The position numbers and the translations under genes were made by a program. Under the pieces are notes generated by a model. The model was not told where the DNA came from. It searched no databases and saw only the letters and a list, made by a program, of their open reading frames with translations. This document shows positions 1 to 7,967 of a stretch of 22,342 nt of DNA, piece after piece. Numbering within the stretch: position 1 is the first letter of the stretch; each line of letters starts with the position of its first letter. The DNA comes from Candidatus Woesearchaeota archaeon (GTDB lineage Archaea > Nanobdellota > Nanobdellia > Woesearchaeales > WJKV01). The stretch lies in the NCBI GenBank assembly GCA_019323355.1, contig JAHWHI010000102.1, positions 1-22,342 on the forward strand, given 5' to 3'.

Positions 1-1324
1 GACATTTGCCTTCCCCACCAATGCTGATATCTAATTTTTCTGCTTTTTCGCTCTTTTTTTCTTTCTTGACTATGTTGATTTCCTCTTTCTCCTCTTTTTC
101 TTCCTTATCTTTTTTCTTTTTCTTCGACCCTTTTGGAAACTTTAATTTTTTCAGTGCTGATAGATTGAATATCTTTCTTTTCTTGATGACTGCAAATATG
201 AAAAATATTGCTCCGAAAAATATAAGGATTATCACGACTGTGATTATGACAAGCTTTAGGGGGGCTTTGGTGGTGGTGGCGTCGATCTTGATATCCTCTG
301 GGGTCATGCCTTCATCCTCTGTTATCCTGCCAAGATAATCATTATGGTTGTCGCGTAAAGATTTGAGATTCAGATCTGCTGTGAACCATTTCTCCTCATC
401 AAGATCACGCATATCCTTAAGCTTCCATTCTCCATCTTCCTTGCCCAGCTTGAACTGGTATAGTTTATCATCAACAGACGCGTTCACAATCGCATCATTA
501 TCACGCATCTCATCAATTTTGACATCAACATCTGTAAACTCAAATGTAGGAAGAAGCTCGTTCTCCTTGTCAATGCCAAGCATGTCAATTGATTTCTCGA
601 ACTCGCGCTCGAAACGCTTGAATTCATCATAATATTCCTGGAACTTACCAGAAGAGATATCAACTAAAGCTATAAAATCATTATTCTGGAGCAGGTCAAA
701 ATATTCTTTTGTCCTTGACTCTATCGCTTCTATATCTCCTGCACAAAAGCCACAGTCCTTGCTGCACGATGAACAGGTCTCATTTACATTGCACTCGCTG
801 TCACCGCACCAGTCACAGTCCTCTGCACAGTAACCTATTTCTCCCTCCTCGCACAAATCATCGCCGCATGTTGGCCTGAAGATCTCAACAATAATGTCGA
901 ACTTGCCTGCTCCGCCCCTCTCTGTACGGATATCGTCTCTTGAGTTTATTGCAAAAAACAGATAGCCTGGCTCTCTTGGAGTTGCCTGGTTCTTTTCTCC
1001 GACCATGAAGCAATCACCGTATTTTCCAATCTTTGCGACCAAGCTATGTGCTGGCAATTCTGGGCAGTTGTAACCAGTGCCTGCGCCATCATCACCAAGA
1101 CCAGTAGGACCTATCAATGGAGAATCTTTTGTAGGCCGGACACTGCCAGAGCCTTCAAGCTTTACAAGATCTCCAACATCAATATATGTAAGAGTATTTG
1201 TCCAGTTCGCCTCTACTGGAAGAGAATATGAGAATTTTTCGTATGGTGATTTTTCTTTTGCAACTGCAGAGACAGCACAAAGACAGAACAGGACAACCAA
1301 TAATATAATGACTAATCTTCTCAT
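1..1324 (-). CDS. Membrane-anchored surface protein with LecA/PA-IL-like lectin domain, Cys-rich module and NTF2-like domain (3' end beyond window)
   Basis: The reading frame is open from ATG at 1324 to the window edge (about 441 codons, no stop), so the C-terminus is missing. Residues 1-22 form a signal peptide. Residues about 33-148 resemble the Pseudomonas galactose lectin LecA/PA-IL: GDLVKLEGSG, then a GPTGLGDD turn, then SLVAKIG, then EPGYLFFAINSRDD, and a GGAGKFDI strand that corresponds to the calcium/sugar loop end of LecA. Residues 153-194 are Cys-rich (CGDDLCEEGE, CGDSECNVNETC, CSSCSKDCG), a module common in archaeal surface proteins. Residues about 198-330 look like an NTF2/SnoaL-like fold with a WKL strand. 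A membrane helix follows at about 356-378, then a Lys/Glu-rich cytoplasmic segment. The TATA at 1344-1356 gives a leaderless start. Inferred role: glycan binding at the cell surface. Confidence 0.75.
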   Translation of the reverse strand, partial: MRRLVIILLVVLFCLCAVSAVAKEKSPYEKFSYSLPVEANWTNTLTYIDVGDLVKLEGSGSVRPTKDSPLIGPTGLGDDGAGTGYNCPELPAHSLVAKIGKYGDCFMVGEKNQATPREPGYLFFAINSRDDIRTERGGAGKFDIIVEIFRPTCGDDLCEEGEIGYCAEDCDWCGDSECNVNETCSSCSKDCGFCAGDIEAIESRTKEYFDLLQNNDFIALVDISSGKFQEYYDEFKRFEREFEKSIDMLGIDKENELLPTFEFTDVDVKIDEMRDNDAIVNASVDDKLYQFKLGKEDGEWKLKDMRDLDEEKWFTADLNLKSLRDNHNDYLGRITEDEGMTPEDIKIDATTTKAPLKLVIITVVIILIFFGAIFFIFAVIKKRKIFNLSALKKLKFPKGSKKKKKDKEEKEEKEEINIVKKEKKSEKAEKLDISIGGEGKC

Positions 1325-1343
1325 AAGCAACTTTTAAGCATTC

Positions 1344-1356
1344 TAGTATATAAATG
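1344..1356 (-). promoter_or_regulatory. TATA box for the lectin-like gene
   Basis: Read on the minus strand this is CATTTATATACTA, preceded by AAAAA as a BRE. Its centre is about 26 bases before the ATG at 1324, the archaeal spacing for a leaderless transcript. Confidence 0.7.
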
Positions 1357-1371
1357 TTTTTGAAAGAAAAA

Positions 1372-1385
1372 AGGTTTTAATAATA
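1372..1385 (+). promoter_or_regulatory. TATA box for the DUF1461-like gene
   Basis: The sequence AGGTTTTAATAATA lies about 27 bases before the ATG at 1406 and there is no Shine-Dalgarno site, so a leaderless transcript is likely. It is divergent from the promoter at 1344-1356. Confidence 0.55.
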
Positions 1386-1405
1386 GATATGTTACCACAT
1401 ATCGA

Positions 1406-2089
1406 ATGGCCAAGAAGAAGGGCAAAAAAACAGCTAACAACGAAAGAAAAAAAAGAAGATTCGAGAAACATGCTCTGATAATAGTAGCCATAATTTTCGC
1501 TTCTGTCCTGATAATAACTCCGTTCGAGCTCATGCTTTATTTCAGGCCAGTGTATCAGATCCATTTTGCAAGCACTGGAGTGTATGACCAGCTCGGAAAA
1601 GAAAAGGCAGACTCTATCCTCTGGGAAGTCCTGGAGTTCATGGACGGACAGACTGATACCATAGAGGGTTTCAACCAGGGAGAGTTATCACACATGGGGG
1701 ATGTGAAAAATGTCCTGGAAAAAATCGTATGGATTTTCTTTTTGCTCAAGATATTCCAGATATTCTTATGGTTCTATCTCTCGAGCATGAACCAGATCAT
1801 GAAATCTGTCTATTACGCTGGTATTATTGCTGTCTGTGTCATATTTGTGTTGCTTGTAGTCTCAACATGCTGCTTTGATTTTGCATTCCTGCAGTTCCAC
1901 AAAGTTTTCTTTCCCCAGGGAAATTATACTTTTGACGCATCAGCATCCTTGATGAAGACGATGTTCCCAGACAAGTTTTTCAGGAACTTCGCGATCGTGA
2001 CCACGATATTTTCCTTGTTGGTTTCGCTCGGAGCAATACTTGTCGGAAAGCTATATTTTAAATACGTACCAGTTTCTACTCAAAAATAG
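1406..2089 (+). CDS. DUF1461/TIGR01906-family (Lit-like) integral membrane protein
   Basis: The protein has 227 residues, a very basic cytoplasmic N-terminus (1-22) and four membrane helices at about 23-46, 107-127, 133-158 and 193-216. Two motifs identify the family: SHMGDVK around His96 and FHKVFFPQG around His165, followed by a FPDKFF segment. These match the HMxDV and FHxxFF signatures I know from DUF1461. The characterised bacterial member Lit moves an acyl chain within lipoproteins, and its conserved histidines are thought to be catalytic. Whether an archaeal member does this is unknown; acting on lipid-modified surface proteins is only an inference. It is divergently transcribed from the lectin-like gene and probably monocistronic, since the next gene has its own TATA box. 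Confidence 0.7.
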   Translation: MAKKKGKKTANNERKKRRFEKHALIIVAIIFASVLIITPFELMLYFRPVYQIHFASTGVYDQLGKEKADSILWEVLEFMDGQTDTIEGFNQGELSHMGDVKNVLEKIVWIFFLLKIFQIFLWFYLSSMNQIMKSVYYAGIIAVCVIFVLLVVSTCCFDFAFLQFHKVFFPQGNYTFDASASLMKTMFPDKFFRNFAIVTTIFSLLVSLGAILVGKLYFKYVPVSTQK

Positions 2090-2090
2090 A

Positions 2091-2103
2091 AAAATATATA
2101 TAG
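2091..2103 (+). promoter_or_regulatory. TATA box for the Era-like GTPase operon
   Basis: AAAATATATATAG is centred about 29 bases before the ATG at 2126 and lies just after the stop codon at 2089. It decides the start: the in-frame TTG at 2114 would be too close to the TATA box to be transcribed. Confidence 0.6.
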
Positions 2104-2125
2104 ATGACATAATTTGTCCGAATGC

Positions 2126-2761
2126 ATGATAGGTGTGTTCAAACGATTTTTCAATAAAGTATTCAAGGATCTATTTAAAAGAAAAAAACATCTCAAGATA
2201 GGGATCTACGGTCCGCCGAATGCAGGAAAGACAACTCTTGCAAACAGGATATGCAAGGACTGGCTGGGCGAGGAGATGGGTTCTGTTTCTAATATTGCCC
2301 ACGAGACAAGGGAGATCCAGATCAAGGAGCAGATAAACATCAAAAGCGATGACGGAAAAGAGCTTTCTTTCAATCTTGTTGATACCCCTGGAATCGCCAC
2401 AAAGATCGATTACGAAGATTTTATGAAGAAAGGTTTAAATAAAAAGACTGCTAAACAAAGAGCAAAAGAAGCTACAAAAGGGGTGATAGACTCTATCAAG
2501 TGGCTTGATGATATGGATACAGTGGTTGTTGTTCTTGACTCGACTGTTGATCCGTACTCGCAGGTCAATATCACGATTGTCGGCAATCTGCAGGCAAGAG
2601 ATATCCCGGTCCTTCTTGTAGCAAATAAAATTGACCTAAAAAGAAGCAATGTCAAGAAACTACAGGCCGCATTTCCGCAATATGACATTGTGGGAATAAG
2701 CGCACAGTACGGAAACAACATAAAAAAGTTTTACAATGCACTGCTGGATACAGCAAAATAA
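2126..2761 (+). CDS. Era-like GTPase of the archaeal GTPase/DUF2073/zinc-ribbon cluster
   Basis: The 211-residue TRAFAC-class GTPase has P-loop GPPNAGKT (29-36), G3 DTPG (86-89), G4 NKID (167-170) and G5-like ISAQ (191-194). A Lys-rich insertion with a KKGLNKKTAKQRAK stretch (101-114) follows G3. It lacks the C-terminal KH domain of bacterial Era, so ribosome binding by that route is not expected. The N-terminal 20 residues are basic and amphipathic and could touch a membrane. The frame also opens at TTG 2114, but the TATA position favours ATG 2126. DUF2073 follows after 15 bases and a zinc-ribbon protein after that, an arrangement conserved across archaea. Current automated names for the partners, from memory, are OapB/ArvB and OapC/ArvC. 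The cellular target is not evident from the sequence. Confidence 0.88.
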   Translation: MIGVFKRFFNKVFKDLFKRKKHLKIGIYGPPNAGKTTLANRICKDWLGEEMGSVSNIAHETREIQIKEQINIKSDDGKELSFNLVDTPGIATKIDYEDFMKKGLNKKTAKQRAKEATKGVIDSIKWLDDMDTVVVVLDSTVDPYSQVNITIVGNLQARDIPVLLVANKIDLKRSNVKKLQAAFPQYDIVGISAQYGNNIKKFYNALLDTAK

Positions 2762-2776
2762 AGAGGATTTTGAAAG

Positions 2777-3172
2777 ATGCTAACATTACAATATGTACCA
2801 TTTGCTGATATTGCTGGTCTTGATTCTGATGCACGAGTGAAGAAGTTACTGAAGCTTGCAAGAGATGAAAGGATTGTCCTGCTTGAAGGCAAACTGAAAA
2901 AAGAGGAAGAAGCTTATCTTATCCAGAAAACAATGGAATCCATTGACGAATCATTCAAGGGAATAGAGATAGCAACAATCAACCCGGATGTGAAGAACCA
3001 GAATGCTCTCAATATGGTAAGAAACATGTTTGTAAATATTCTTCTAAGGGACAGGGTTGGAGTTACAATCATAGGTCCAGCAACAATAGTAAAGAAAATA
3101 AAACAGGATCCTGAGAAGATCCAGCTTCTGACAAAACAGGCCAGAAGAAAAAGTGGAAAAAGAAAAAAATAA
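2777..3172 (+). CDS. DUF2073-family protein (OapB/ArvB-type)
   Basis: This 131-residue soluble protein has the DUF2073 layout: an N-terminal beta segment, an ERIVLLEGKL strand and turn (33-42), a long helix, a GIEIATINPD strand (62-71) and a VGVTIIGPAT strand (94-103), ending in a basic tail rich in Lys and Arg. It starts 15 bases after the GTPase stop with a GAGG element about 10 bases upstream, so it is co-transcribed and translationally coupled. The family occurs beside the Era-like GTPase in many archaea and is presumed to work with it. The biochemical activity is not visible in the sequence. Confidence 0.85.
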   Translation: MLTLQYVPFADIAGLDSDARVKKLLKLARDERIVLLEGKLKKEEEAYLIQKTMESIDESFKGIEIATINPDVKNQNALNMVRNMFVNILLRDRVGVTIIGPATIVKKIKQDPEKIQLLTKQARRKSGKRKK

Positions 3173-3186
3173 TCAACTAAAACAAA

Positions 3187-3579
3187 ATGCCGCACCAATG
3201 CGTAAGATGCAATACATTCTATGATGACGGAGCAAACGAATTGCTGACCGGATGCAGCTGTGGTGCAAAACTCTTCTTCTATGTAAAAAAAGATAATATA
3301 GAGACTGTCAAGAAGACTACAGAAAAACTAACCAAGAAAGAGATCAAACGGATCGAGAATGATGTTAAGGAATTGATAGGAACAGATGACATTGACCAGC
3401 CAGTTGTTCTTGATTTCGAGTCGATAAGAATACCAAAGCCTGGGCAGTATCATCTTGACCTGGTCCACCTGTTCAAGGGAGAACCTTTGGTCTACAGGCT
3501 TGAAGACGGCAAATATATCATAGATATTCCCAGCTCTTTCCAGCTTGCCAAGAACAAGAAAAAAGAGGATGAGGAGTAG
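3187..3579 (+). CDS. Zinc-ribbon protein (DUF2072/COG3364, OapC/ArvC-type)
   Basis: The 130-residue protein begins with a treble-clef-like zinc ribbon: CVRC at residues 5-8 and CSCG around 23-26, giving the four metal ligands, followed by an AKLFFYV strand. The middle is a charged helix (about 42-65). The C-terminal half (about 75-125) is a conserved beta-rich domain containing the LDLVHLFKGEPLVYRLEDG segment, where I read a strand-turn-strand near residues 94-112. It is third in the operon, 14 bases after DUF2073, without a clear ribosome site. The family is archaeal and consistently linked to the preceding two genes. It probably acts as a partner or adaptor in the GTPase complex (inference). 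Confidence 0.85.
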   Translation: MPHQCVRCNTFYDDGANELLTGCSCGAKLFFYVKKDNIETVKKTTEKLTKKEIKRIENDVKELIGTDDIDQPVVLDFESIRIPKPGQYHLDLVHLFKGEPLVYRLEDGKYIIDIPSSFQLAKNKKKEDEE

Positions 3580-3607
3580 GATTTTCTTTAAATATATACA
3601 CCAAAAA

Positions 3608-3616
3608 GCTTATAAG
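3608..3616 (+). promoter_or_regulatory. TATA box for the SecB-like gene
   Basis: GCTTATAAG lies about 38 bases before the ATG at 3650. A second candidate, TTTAAATATATACA, is at 3588-3601. The gene is leadered: a GGTGAT ribosome site lies at 3639-3644, five bases before the start codon. Confidence 0.5.
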
Positions 3617-3649
3617 TTGGGTCCGAATCTTTGTATACGGTGATGTTAC

Positions 3650-4099
3650 ATGAGTATAGTAGGATTTGCATTTTCAAAGATTGACGCTGAGAGAAATGAA
3701 GGTGTCAGAGGAAAAATAAATGTCAAGAATCATATTTCTGTAAAAGAGGTTGCTGTTCAGGATCTTTCATTTGGCGGCAAGGATAATAAAGGACTGAAAG
3801 TTGATTTTGAATATCTCTCAGAATATTCCCCTAAGCTTGGGAAGATTTCTATCAAATCAAACGTAATGTCAATGCTACCTGCGAAAGATGTTGACAAGAT
3901 TGTTTCTGAATGGAAAAAAACAAAAGTGCTTCCAGAAGAACTGATGAAGTCTATGTTCAGTTTTGTAATGAAGAAATGCAGCCTGAAAGCAATGAATCTT
4001 GCAGAGGATCTTAATCTGCCAAGTCCAGTTCCAATGCCGCGGGTTGTGGGCGGAGGACCTGCTCAGGAACCTAAAAAAGCAGACTCAAAGAAGGCGTAA
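3650..4099 (+). CDS. SecB-like chaperone-fold protein (tentative)
   Basis: The 149-residue protein opens with a strand-rich region (FAFSKIDAERNEG, KINVKNHISVKEVAV, LKVDFEYLSEYSPKLGKISI), followed by a helix (about 80-110) and a Cys/Leu helix that ends in LNLPSPVPMPRVV. That order, an antiparallel sheet opening with an S-x-x-A-x-R-like motif and a final helix running into a Pro-rich LPxPxPxP tail, resembles SecB and the SecB-like proteins of archaea. The identification is by pattern only. If correct, it would bind unfolded client proteins. A GGTGAT site five bases upstream fixes the start. It lies directly before CDC48, 69 bases away, so a shared protein-quality-control theme is possible. Confidence 0.45.
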   Translation: MSIVGFAFSKIDAERNEGVRGKINVKNHISVKEVAVQDLSFGGKDNKGLKVDFEYLSEYSPKLGKISIKSNVMSMLPAKDVDKIVSEWKKTKVLPEELMKSMFSFVMKKCSLKAMNLAEDLNLPSPVPMPRVVGGGPAQEPKKADSKKA

Positions 4100-4168
4100 G
4101 TTTTAAAAAGCCCTCTCTTCTGGATATCTTGATTTCAATACATAGACGGGGTAGATGGATATATAAAG

Positions 4169-6481
4169 ATGGTAAATGAAAAACCTGGAAAAAAAGAGAT
4201 TAAGCTGAAGGTCGCAGAAGCTGTACAGGATGATGTAAATAAAGGTATAGTTCGTATTGATTCTAATTTTATGCAGCAGATTGATGTCAAACCAGGAGAT
4301 ATTGTAGAGATAGAAGGCGGAAGAAGGACAGCTGGAATTGTCGGGCGGGCATATCCCGGAGATATCGGTTTCAACATAATCAGAACCGATCCTCTGATCA
4401 GGAGAAATGCCAAGACAGGGATCGGAGAGATGGTCATCATAAGAAAAGCTGAAGTTCTTGAAGCACAACAAATCACTATTGCTCCTGCAAGAAAAGATGT
4501 GCGTATCAGCGCGTCGCCTGCAGTGTTCAAACGAGGTCTGCTGGGAAGAGTTGTCAGAAAAGGAGATCTGGTATCTTTGGGCGGAGCTGTGAACAGAAGA
4601 ACGACAATGGCTGACAATCCATATTTTGATGATATTTTCTCTAGCATGTTCGATGATAATTTTGGATTCGGAGGGTTTGCACTTGGAAGCATCAAGTTCA
4701 TGGTCACAGAAGTGAAGCCTGCAAAAGCATTCCTGATAATCACTGAAAACACTGAGATTGATTTCAGGCCAGAAGCTGTTGAGATTGGAGATGATGATGA
4801 AGAAAAGACAATTGAGATTGCATACGAGGATATAGGAGGTCTCGATGAAGAGATCAAGAAAATAAGAGAGATGGTCGAGCTTCCACTGAAGCATCCGGAG
4901 ATATTCCAGAGACTGGGTATTGAACCACCGAAAGGGGTTCTTCTACACGGACCTCCTGGAACCGGTAAAACTTTGCTTGCAAAAGCTGTTGCAAACGAGA
5001 CCAACAGCAATTTTATCCTGATCAATGGACCTGAGATAATGGGTAAATTTTACGGACAGAGCGAAGAAAATCTGCGAAAAAAGTTTGCAGATGCTGAGAA
5101 GCATGCTCCCTCTATTATATTTATTGATGAGATTGATGCTATCGCGCCAAAAAGAGAGGAAGCTCACGGAGAAGTTGAGAGAAGGGTTGTTGCACAGCTA
5201 CTTGCATCAATGGACGGCCTGAAAAGCAGAGGAAAAGTTGTTGTTATTGCTGCTAGCAATATGCCAAATTCACTTGATCCTGCTCTGAGGAGGCCTGGAA
5301 GATTTGACCGTGAGATAGAGATCGGGGTTCCAAAAACCAAAGGAAGATTAGATATCCTGAAGATCCATACACGGAACATGCCATTAGCCAAGAAAGTTGA
5401 TCTTAACAAACTTGCAGAGATAACACACGGTTTTGTTGGCGCGGACTTAGAAGCATTATGCAAAGAAGCTGCAATGATAGTACTAAGAAGGATCCTGCCT
5501 GACCTTAAACTAGAAGAAGAAGAGCCGATTCCTAGGGAGATTCTTGAAAGGATGACAATCAAGCATGATGATTTCATGGACGCGCTGAAAGTAGTGCGGC
5601 CTTCTGCAATGAGAGAGGTATTAATCGAAGTGCCAGACATATCATGGAATGATATCGGCGGGCTTGAAGGTGTGAAGCAGGAACTGATAGAAGCTGTTGA
5701 ATGGCCGCTTAAGTTTTCAGAATCATTCAGCAGGCTTGGAATCAAACCACCTAAAGGTGTATTGATCTATGGAGCTCCTGGAACTGGAAAGACTCTTCTT
5801 GCAAAAGCAGTTGCTCATGAATCAGAAGCTAATTTCATACTTGTAAAAGGGCCGTCAATGCTCTCAAAATGGGTTGGAGAATCAGAGAAAGGGATCAGAA
5901 AAATCTTTGACAAAGCAAGACAGTCCTCTCCTTGTATCATATTCTTTGACGAGATTGACAGTATTGCGCCAAGGCGTGGTTCGAGCCATGACAGCCAGGT
6001 CACAGAAAGAGTGGTCAATACTTTGCTTACAGAGATGGATGGCTTAGAAGAACTGCATGATGTTGTTATCATCGCTGCCACAAACAGGCCGGATATTATT
6101 GATACTGCCCTACTGCGGCCAGGAAGATTTGACAGGATCATAATGGCAGATATTCCAGATGTTTCTACAAGAGAGAAAATCTTTGAAGTACATACAAAAA
6201 ATATGCCTTTGAAAGATGTAGATATCAAAGAGCTGGCAAGGACAACAGAGGGATATGTCGGTGCAGATATCGAAGCTATATGCCGGGAAGCTGCAATGAT
6301 TGCTCTAAGAGAGAACAAGGATACAAAAGAAGTCAAAAAGGAACATTTCAAGAAAGCAATCGAAAAAGTCAATCCAAGCGCAACAAAAGATATCCAGGCT
6401 GCTTACTCCAAGATGATTGGCAAGTTCAGACAGGCGACTGCAAAAGAAATGCAGGAAGAAAAGCCGAGTTATTTAGGATAA
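4169..6481 (+). CDS. cdc48: CDC48/VAT-type double AAA+ ATPase
   Basis: The 770-residue AAA+ unfoldase has the complete N-D1-D2 layout. The N-domain (about 8-215) begins [10 protein letters not shown] and holds the double-psi barrel and a second lobe. D1 has Walker A GPPGTGKT (about 260-267), a KFYGQSE pore loop, Walker [15 protein letters not shown] and RRPGRFDRE arginines. D2 has Walker A GAPGTGKT (about 534-541), pore loop KWVGESE with the aromatic Trp, Walker [15 protein letters not shown] and LRPGRFDR. Both rings therefore look ATP-competent. The N-domain carries a Phe/Asp/Gly-rich insertion at about 147-170 ([12 protein letters not shown]). The protein ends SYLG rather than with a Tyr in the penultimate position. 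It extracts and unfolds proteins, probably feeding the archaeal proteasome. A possible TATA is at 4100-4110. No strong ribosome site is seen. Confidence 0.96.
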   Translation: MVNEKPGKKEIKLKVAEAVQDDVNKGIVRIDSNFMQQIDVKPGDIVEIEGGRRTAGIVGRAYPGDIGFNIIRTDPLIRRNAKTGIGEMVIIRKAEVLEAQQITIAPARKDVRISASPAVFKRGLLGRVVRKGDLVSLGGAVNRRTTMADNPYFDDIFSSMFDDNFGFGGFALGSIKFMVTEVKPAKAFLIITENTEIDFRPEAVEIGDDDEEKTIEIAYEDIGGLDEEIKKIREMVELPLKHPEIFQRLGIEPPKGVLLHGPPGTGKTLLAKAVANETNSNFILINGPEIMGKFYGQSEENLRKKFADAEKHAPSIIFIDEIDAIAPKREEAHGEVERRVVAQLLASMDGLKSRGKVVVIAASNMPNSLDPALRRPGRFDREIEIGVPKTKGRLDILKIHTRNMPLAKKVDLNKLAEITHGFVGADLEALCKEAAMIVLRRILPDLKLEEEEPIPREILERMTIKHDDFMDALKVVRPSAMREVLIEVPDISWNDIGGLEGVKQELIEAVEWPLKFSESFSRLGIKPPKGVLIYGAPGTGKTLLAKAVAHESEANFILVKGPSMLSKWVGESEKGIRKIFDKARQSSPCIIFFDEIDSIAPRRGSSHDSQVTERVVNTLLTEMDGLEELHDVVIIAATNRPDIIDTALLRPGRFDRIIMADIPDVSTREKIFEVHTKNMPLKDVDIKELARTTEGYVGADIEAICREAAMIALRENKDTKEVKKEHFKKAIEKVNPSATKDIQAAYSKMIGKFRQATAKEMQEEKPSYLG

Positions 6482-6494
6482 AGTCATCAAAAAG

Positions 6495-6502
6495 TTTATA
6501 TA
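6495..6502 (+). promoter_or_regulatory. TATA box for gatD
   Basis: TTTATATA is centred about 26 bases before the ATG at 6525 with no ribosome site between, so gatD is likely leaderless. Confidence 0.7.
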
Positions 6503-6524
6503 TCGAACTGCTCTTTTTCTTCTT

Positions 6525-7853
6525 ATGGCAGCTATTCCAAAGATAGGAGATAAAGTTCGGGTTACTACAAAAGATAGAGAAATTCTTGGTGTTGTGATGC
6601 CAAATGAGACAGACACCTTAGTTCTGAAACTTGACAGCGGATATAATGTCGGAATAGACAAGAGAAAGATCAAGAAGATTGAAATTGTTCACAAATATAA
6701 TCCTGGAAAGGAAGGACCGATAAAAGCTGCAAAAACCAAAAAAGGGCTGCCAGAGATCGCAATATTGCACACCGGAGGCACCATTGCTTCAAAAGTGGAC
6801 TATAGGACAGGAGGAGTTGTCTCAAGATTCACTCCAGAAGAGATTCTCAGTATGTTTCCAGAACTAAAGGATATTGCAAATATCTCTTCAAAATTATTGT
6901 TTAATATCTGGTCAGAAGATATGCGATTTGCAAATATCAAGAAGATCGCAAGAGCGATAATGGATGAAGCAACTGATATTGTGGAAGGAAAAAGCGGAGC
7001 AAAAGGAGTCATACTCACAATGGGAACTGACTATCTTCACTATGTCTCTGCTGCACTTGCATTCATGCTCCAGAAACTGCCAATTCCTGTGATAATAGTA
7101 GGAGCGCAACGGTCATCTGATAGAGGAAGCAGTGATGCTGCTATGAATCTGATCTGTGCAGCTGAATTCATAAAACAGTCAGATTACAAAGGCATTGCCA
7201 TTTGTATGCATGCCTCTTCTGAAGATACAGAATGCAATATCCTGCATCCATGCAAAACTCGGAAGATGCATACTTCCAGAAGGGATGCTTTCAGGCCTAT
7301 CAACTGCAAGCCAATAGCTAAGATAGATTATCATACCCGGAAAATAATATATCTGCAAGGTTTTGATGTTTATGATCCAGAAGTCTCTGAGATGCTGGAA
7401 TTAGAAGAGAAAGTTGGTCTTTTGAAGACATATCCAAACATGTTTCCAGAAATTATCGATGCATTCAAAGGGTACAAAGGCCTTGTGATAGAAGGAGGAG
7501 GCTTAGGCCAGATGCCTGCCGCATCCCAAAATCAAGAAAATAAACTGAATGAAAAAGTATTCGATGCGCTCAAACGCCTGATAAAAAGCGGATGCATAGT
7601 TGTGATGACAAGCCAGTGCATCTATGGCGGGGTGCAGATGCATGTATACTCCAAAGGCATTGATCTTGTAGATGCAGGAGTAATTCCAGCAAAGATGCTC
7701 TCTGAAACCGCTTTTATCAAACTTGCATGGATTCTCGGTAACTACAGCAAGAAAGGAACAAAGCAGGAAATTGAAAAAGTTAAAGAGATGATTTCAGAAG
7801 ATCTCGTCGGTGAGATGTTTGATGTGATTGAAAAGGACACTTTCTTGATTTAA
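6525..7853 (+). CDS. gatD: Glutamyl-tRNA(Gln) amidotransferase subunit D
   Basis: GatD is the asparaginase-like half of the archaeal GatDE complex. It frees ammonia from Gln or Asn so that Glu-tRNA(Gln) becomes Gln-tRNA(Gln). Residues 7-55 are the small N-terminal beta domain typical of GatD. The asparaginase fold starts at about 76. The catalytic nucleophile Thr83 is in HTGGTIAS, the Thr168-Asp169 pair in MGTDY, and the Lys247 region in TRKMHTSRRDAF. The residue after the Thr-Asp pair is Tyr instead of the common Thr, which should not remove a triad residue. The 442-residue length is normal for the family. It is leaderless and separated from gatE by 366 bases that contain a minus-strand gene, so the two subunits are not in one operon. 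Confidence 0.97.
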   Translation: MAAIPKIGDKVRVTTKDREILGVVMPNETDTLVLKLDSGYNVGIDKRKIKKIEIVHKYNPGKEGPIKAAKTKKGLPEIAILHTGGTIASKVDYRTGGVVSRFTPEEILSMFPELKDIANISSKLLFNIWSEDMRFANIKKIARAIMDEATDIVEGKSGAKGVILTMGTDYLHYVSAALAFMLQKLPIPVIIVGAQRSSDRGSSDAAMNLICAAEFIKQSDYKGIAICMHASSEDTECNILHPCKTRKMHTSRRDAFRPINCKPIAKIDYHTRKIIYLQGFDVYDPEVSEMLELEEKVGLLKTYPNMFPEIIDAFKGYKGLVIEGGGLGQMPAASQNQENKLNEKVFDALKRLIKSGCIVVMTSQCIYGGVQMHVYSKGIDLVDAGVIPAKMLSETAFIKLAWILGNYSKKGTKQEIEKVKEMISEDLVGEMFDVIEKDTFLI

Positions 7854-7916
7854 CTTATTTCTAAGATAATTTTATCTCTTTGCTTATTGGATATTGAAAG
7901 GATGAAAGAAATCTTC

Positions 7917-7956
7917 TTAAGCTTGCCCCTTGCGGGGCGAAACTTAACAATTTTTT
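7917..7956 (+). terminator. GC-rich hairpin followed by T6
   Basis: TTAAG (7917-7921) pairs with CTTAA (7943-7947) and GCCCC (7925-7929) with GGGGC (7934-7938) around a TTGC loop; T6 follows at 7951-7956. It lies 64 bases after gatD. It also lies downstream of the minus-strand small gene, where it lacks a T-run. It resembles a bacterial intrinsic terminator, which is unusual because archaea mostly need only the T-tract. Confidence 0.55.
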
Positions 7957-7967
7957 AGCGTCTCTAT

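Noticed and set aside
6..632. Plus-strand frames of 110 and 94 codons at the left edge
   Set aside because: They are antisense to the open lectin-like gene, which has a signal peptide, domains and a leaderless promoter.
1046..1337. Two overlapping plus-strand frames within the first gene
   Set aside because: Antisense to the lectin-like domain and signal peptide; no ribosome site and no family resemblance.
4155..4166. A four-codon frame ATG GAT ATA TAA before CDC48
   Set aside because: It is too short to be meaningful, has no ribosome site and is most simply chance in an AT-rich leader.
4103..5025. Long minus-strand frames of 263 and 296 codons opposite CDC48
   Set aside because: They lie wholly opposite a strongly conserved gene apart from a short 3' overhang of the 263-codon frame, have no promoter or ribosome site and encode low-complexity Ser/Ile/Leu-rich sequence typical of antisense of AAA+ genes.
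5164..6372. Minus-strand frames of 193 and 185 codons opposite CDC48
   Set aside because: Antisense shadows of the D1 and D2 domains; no start signals and no recognisable protein features.
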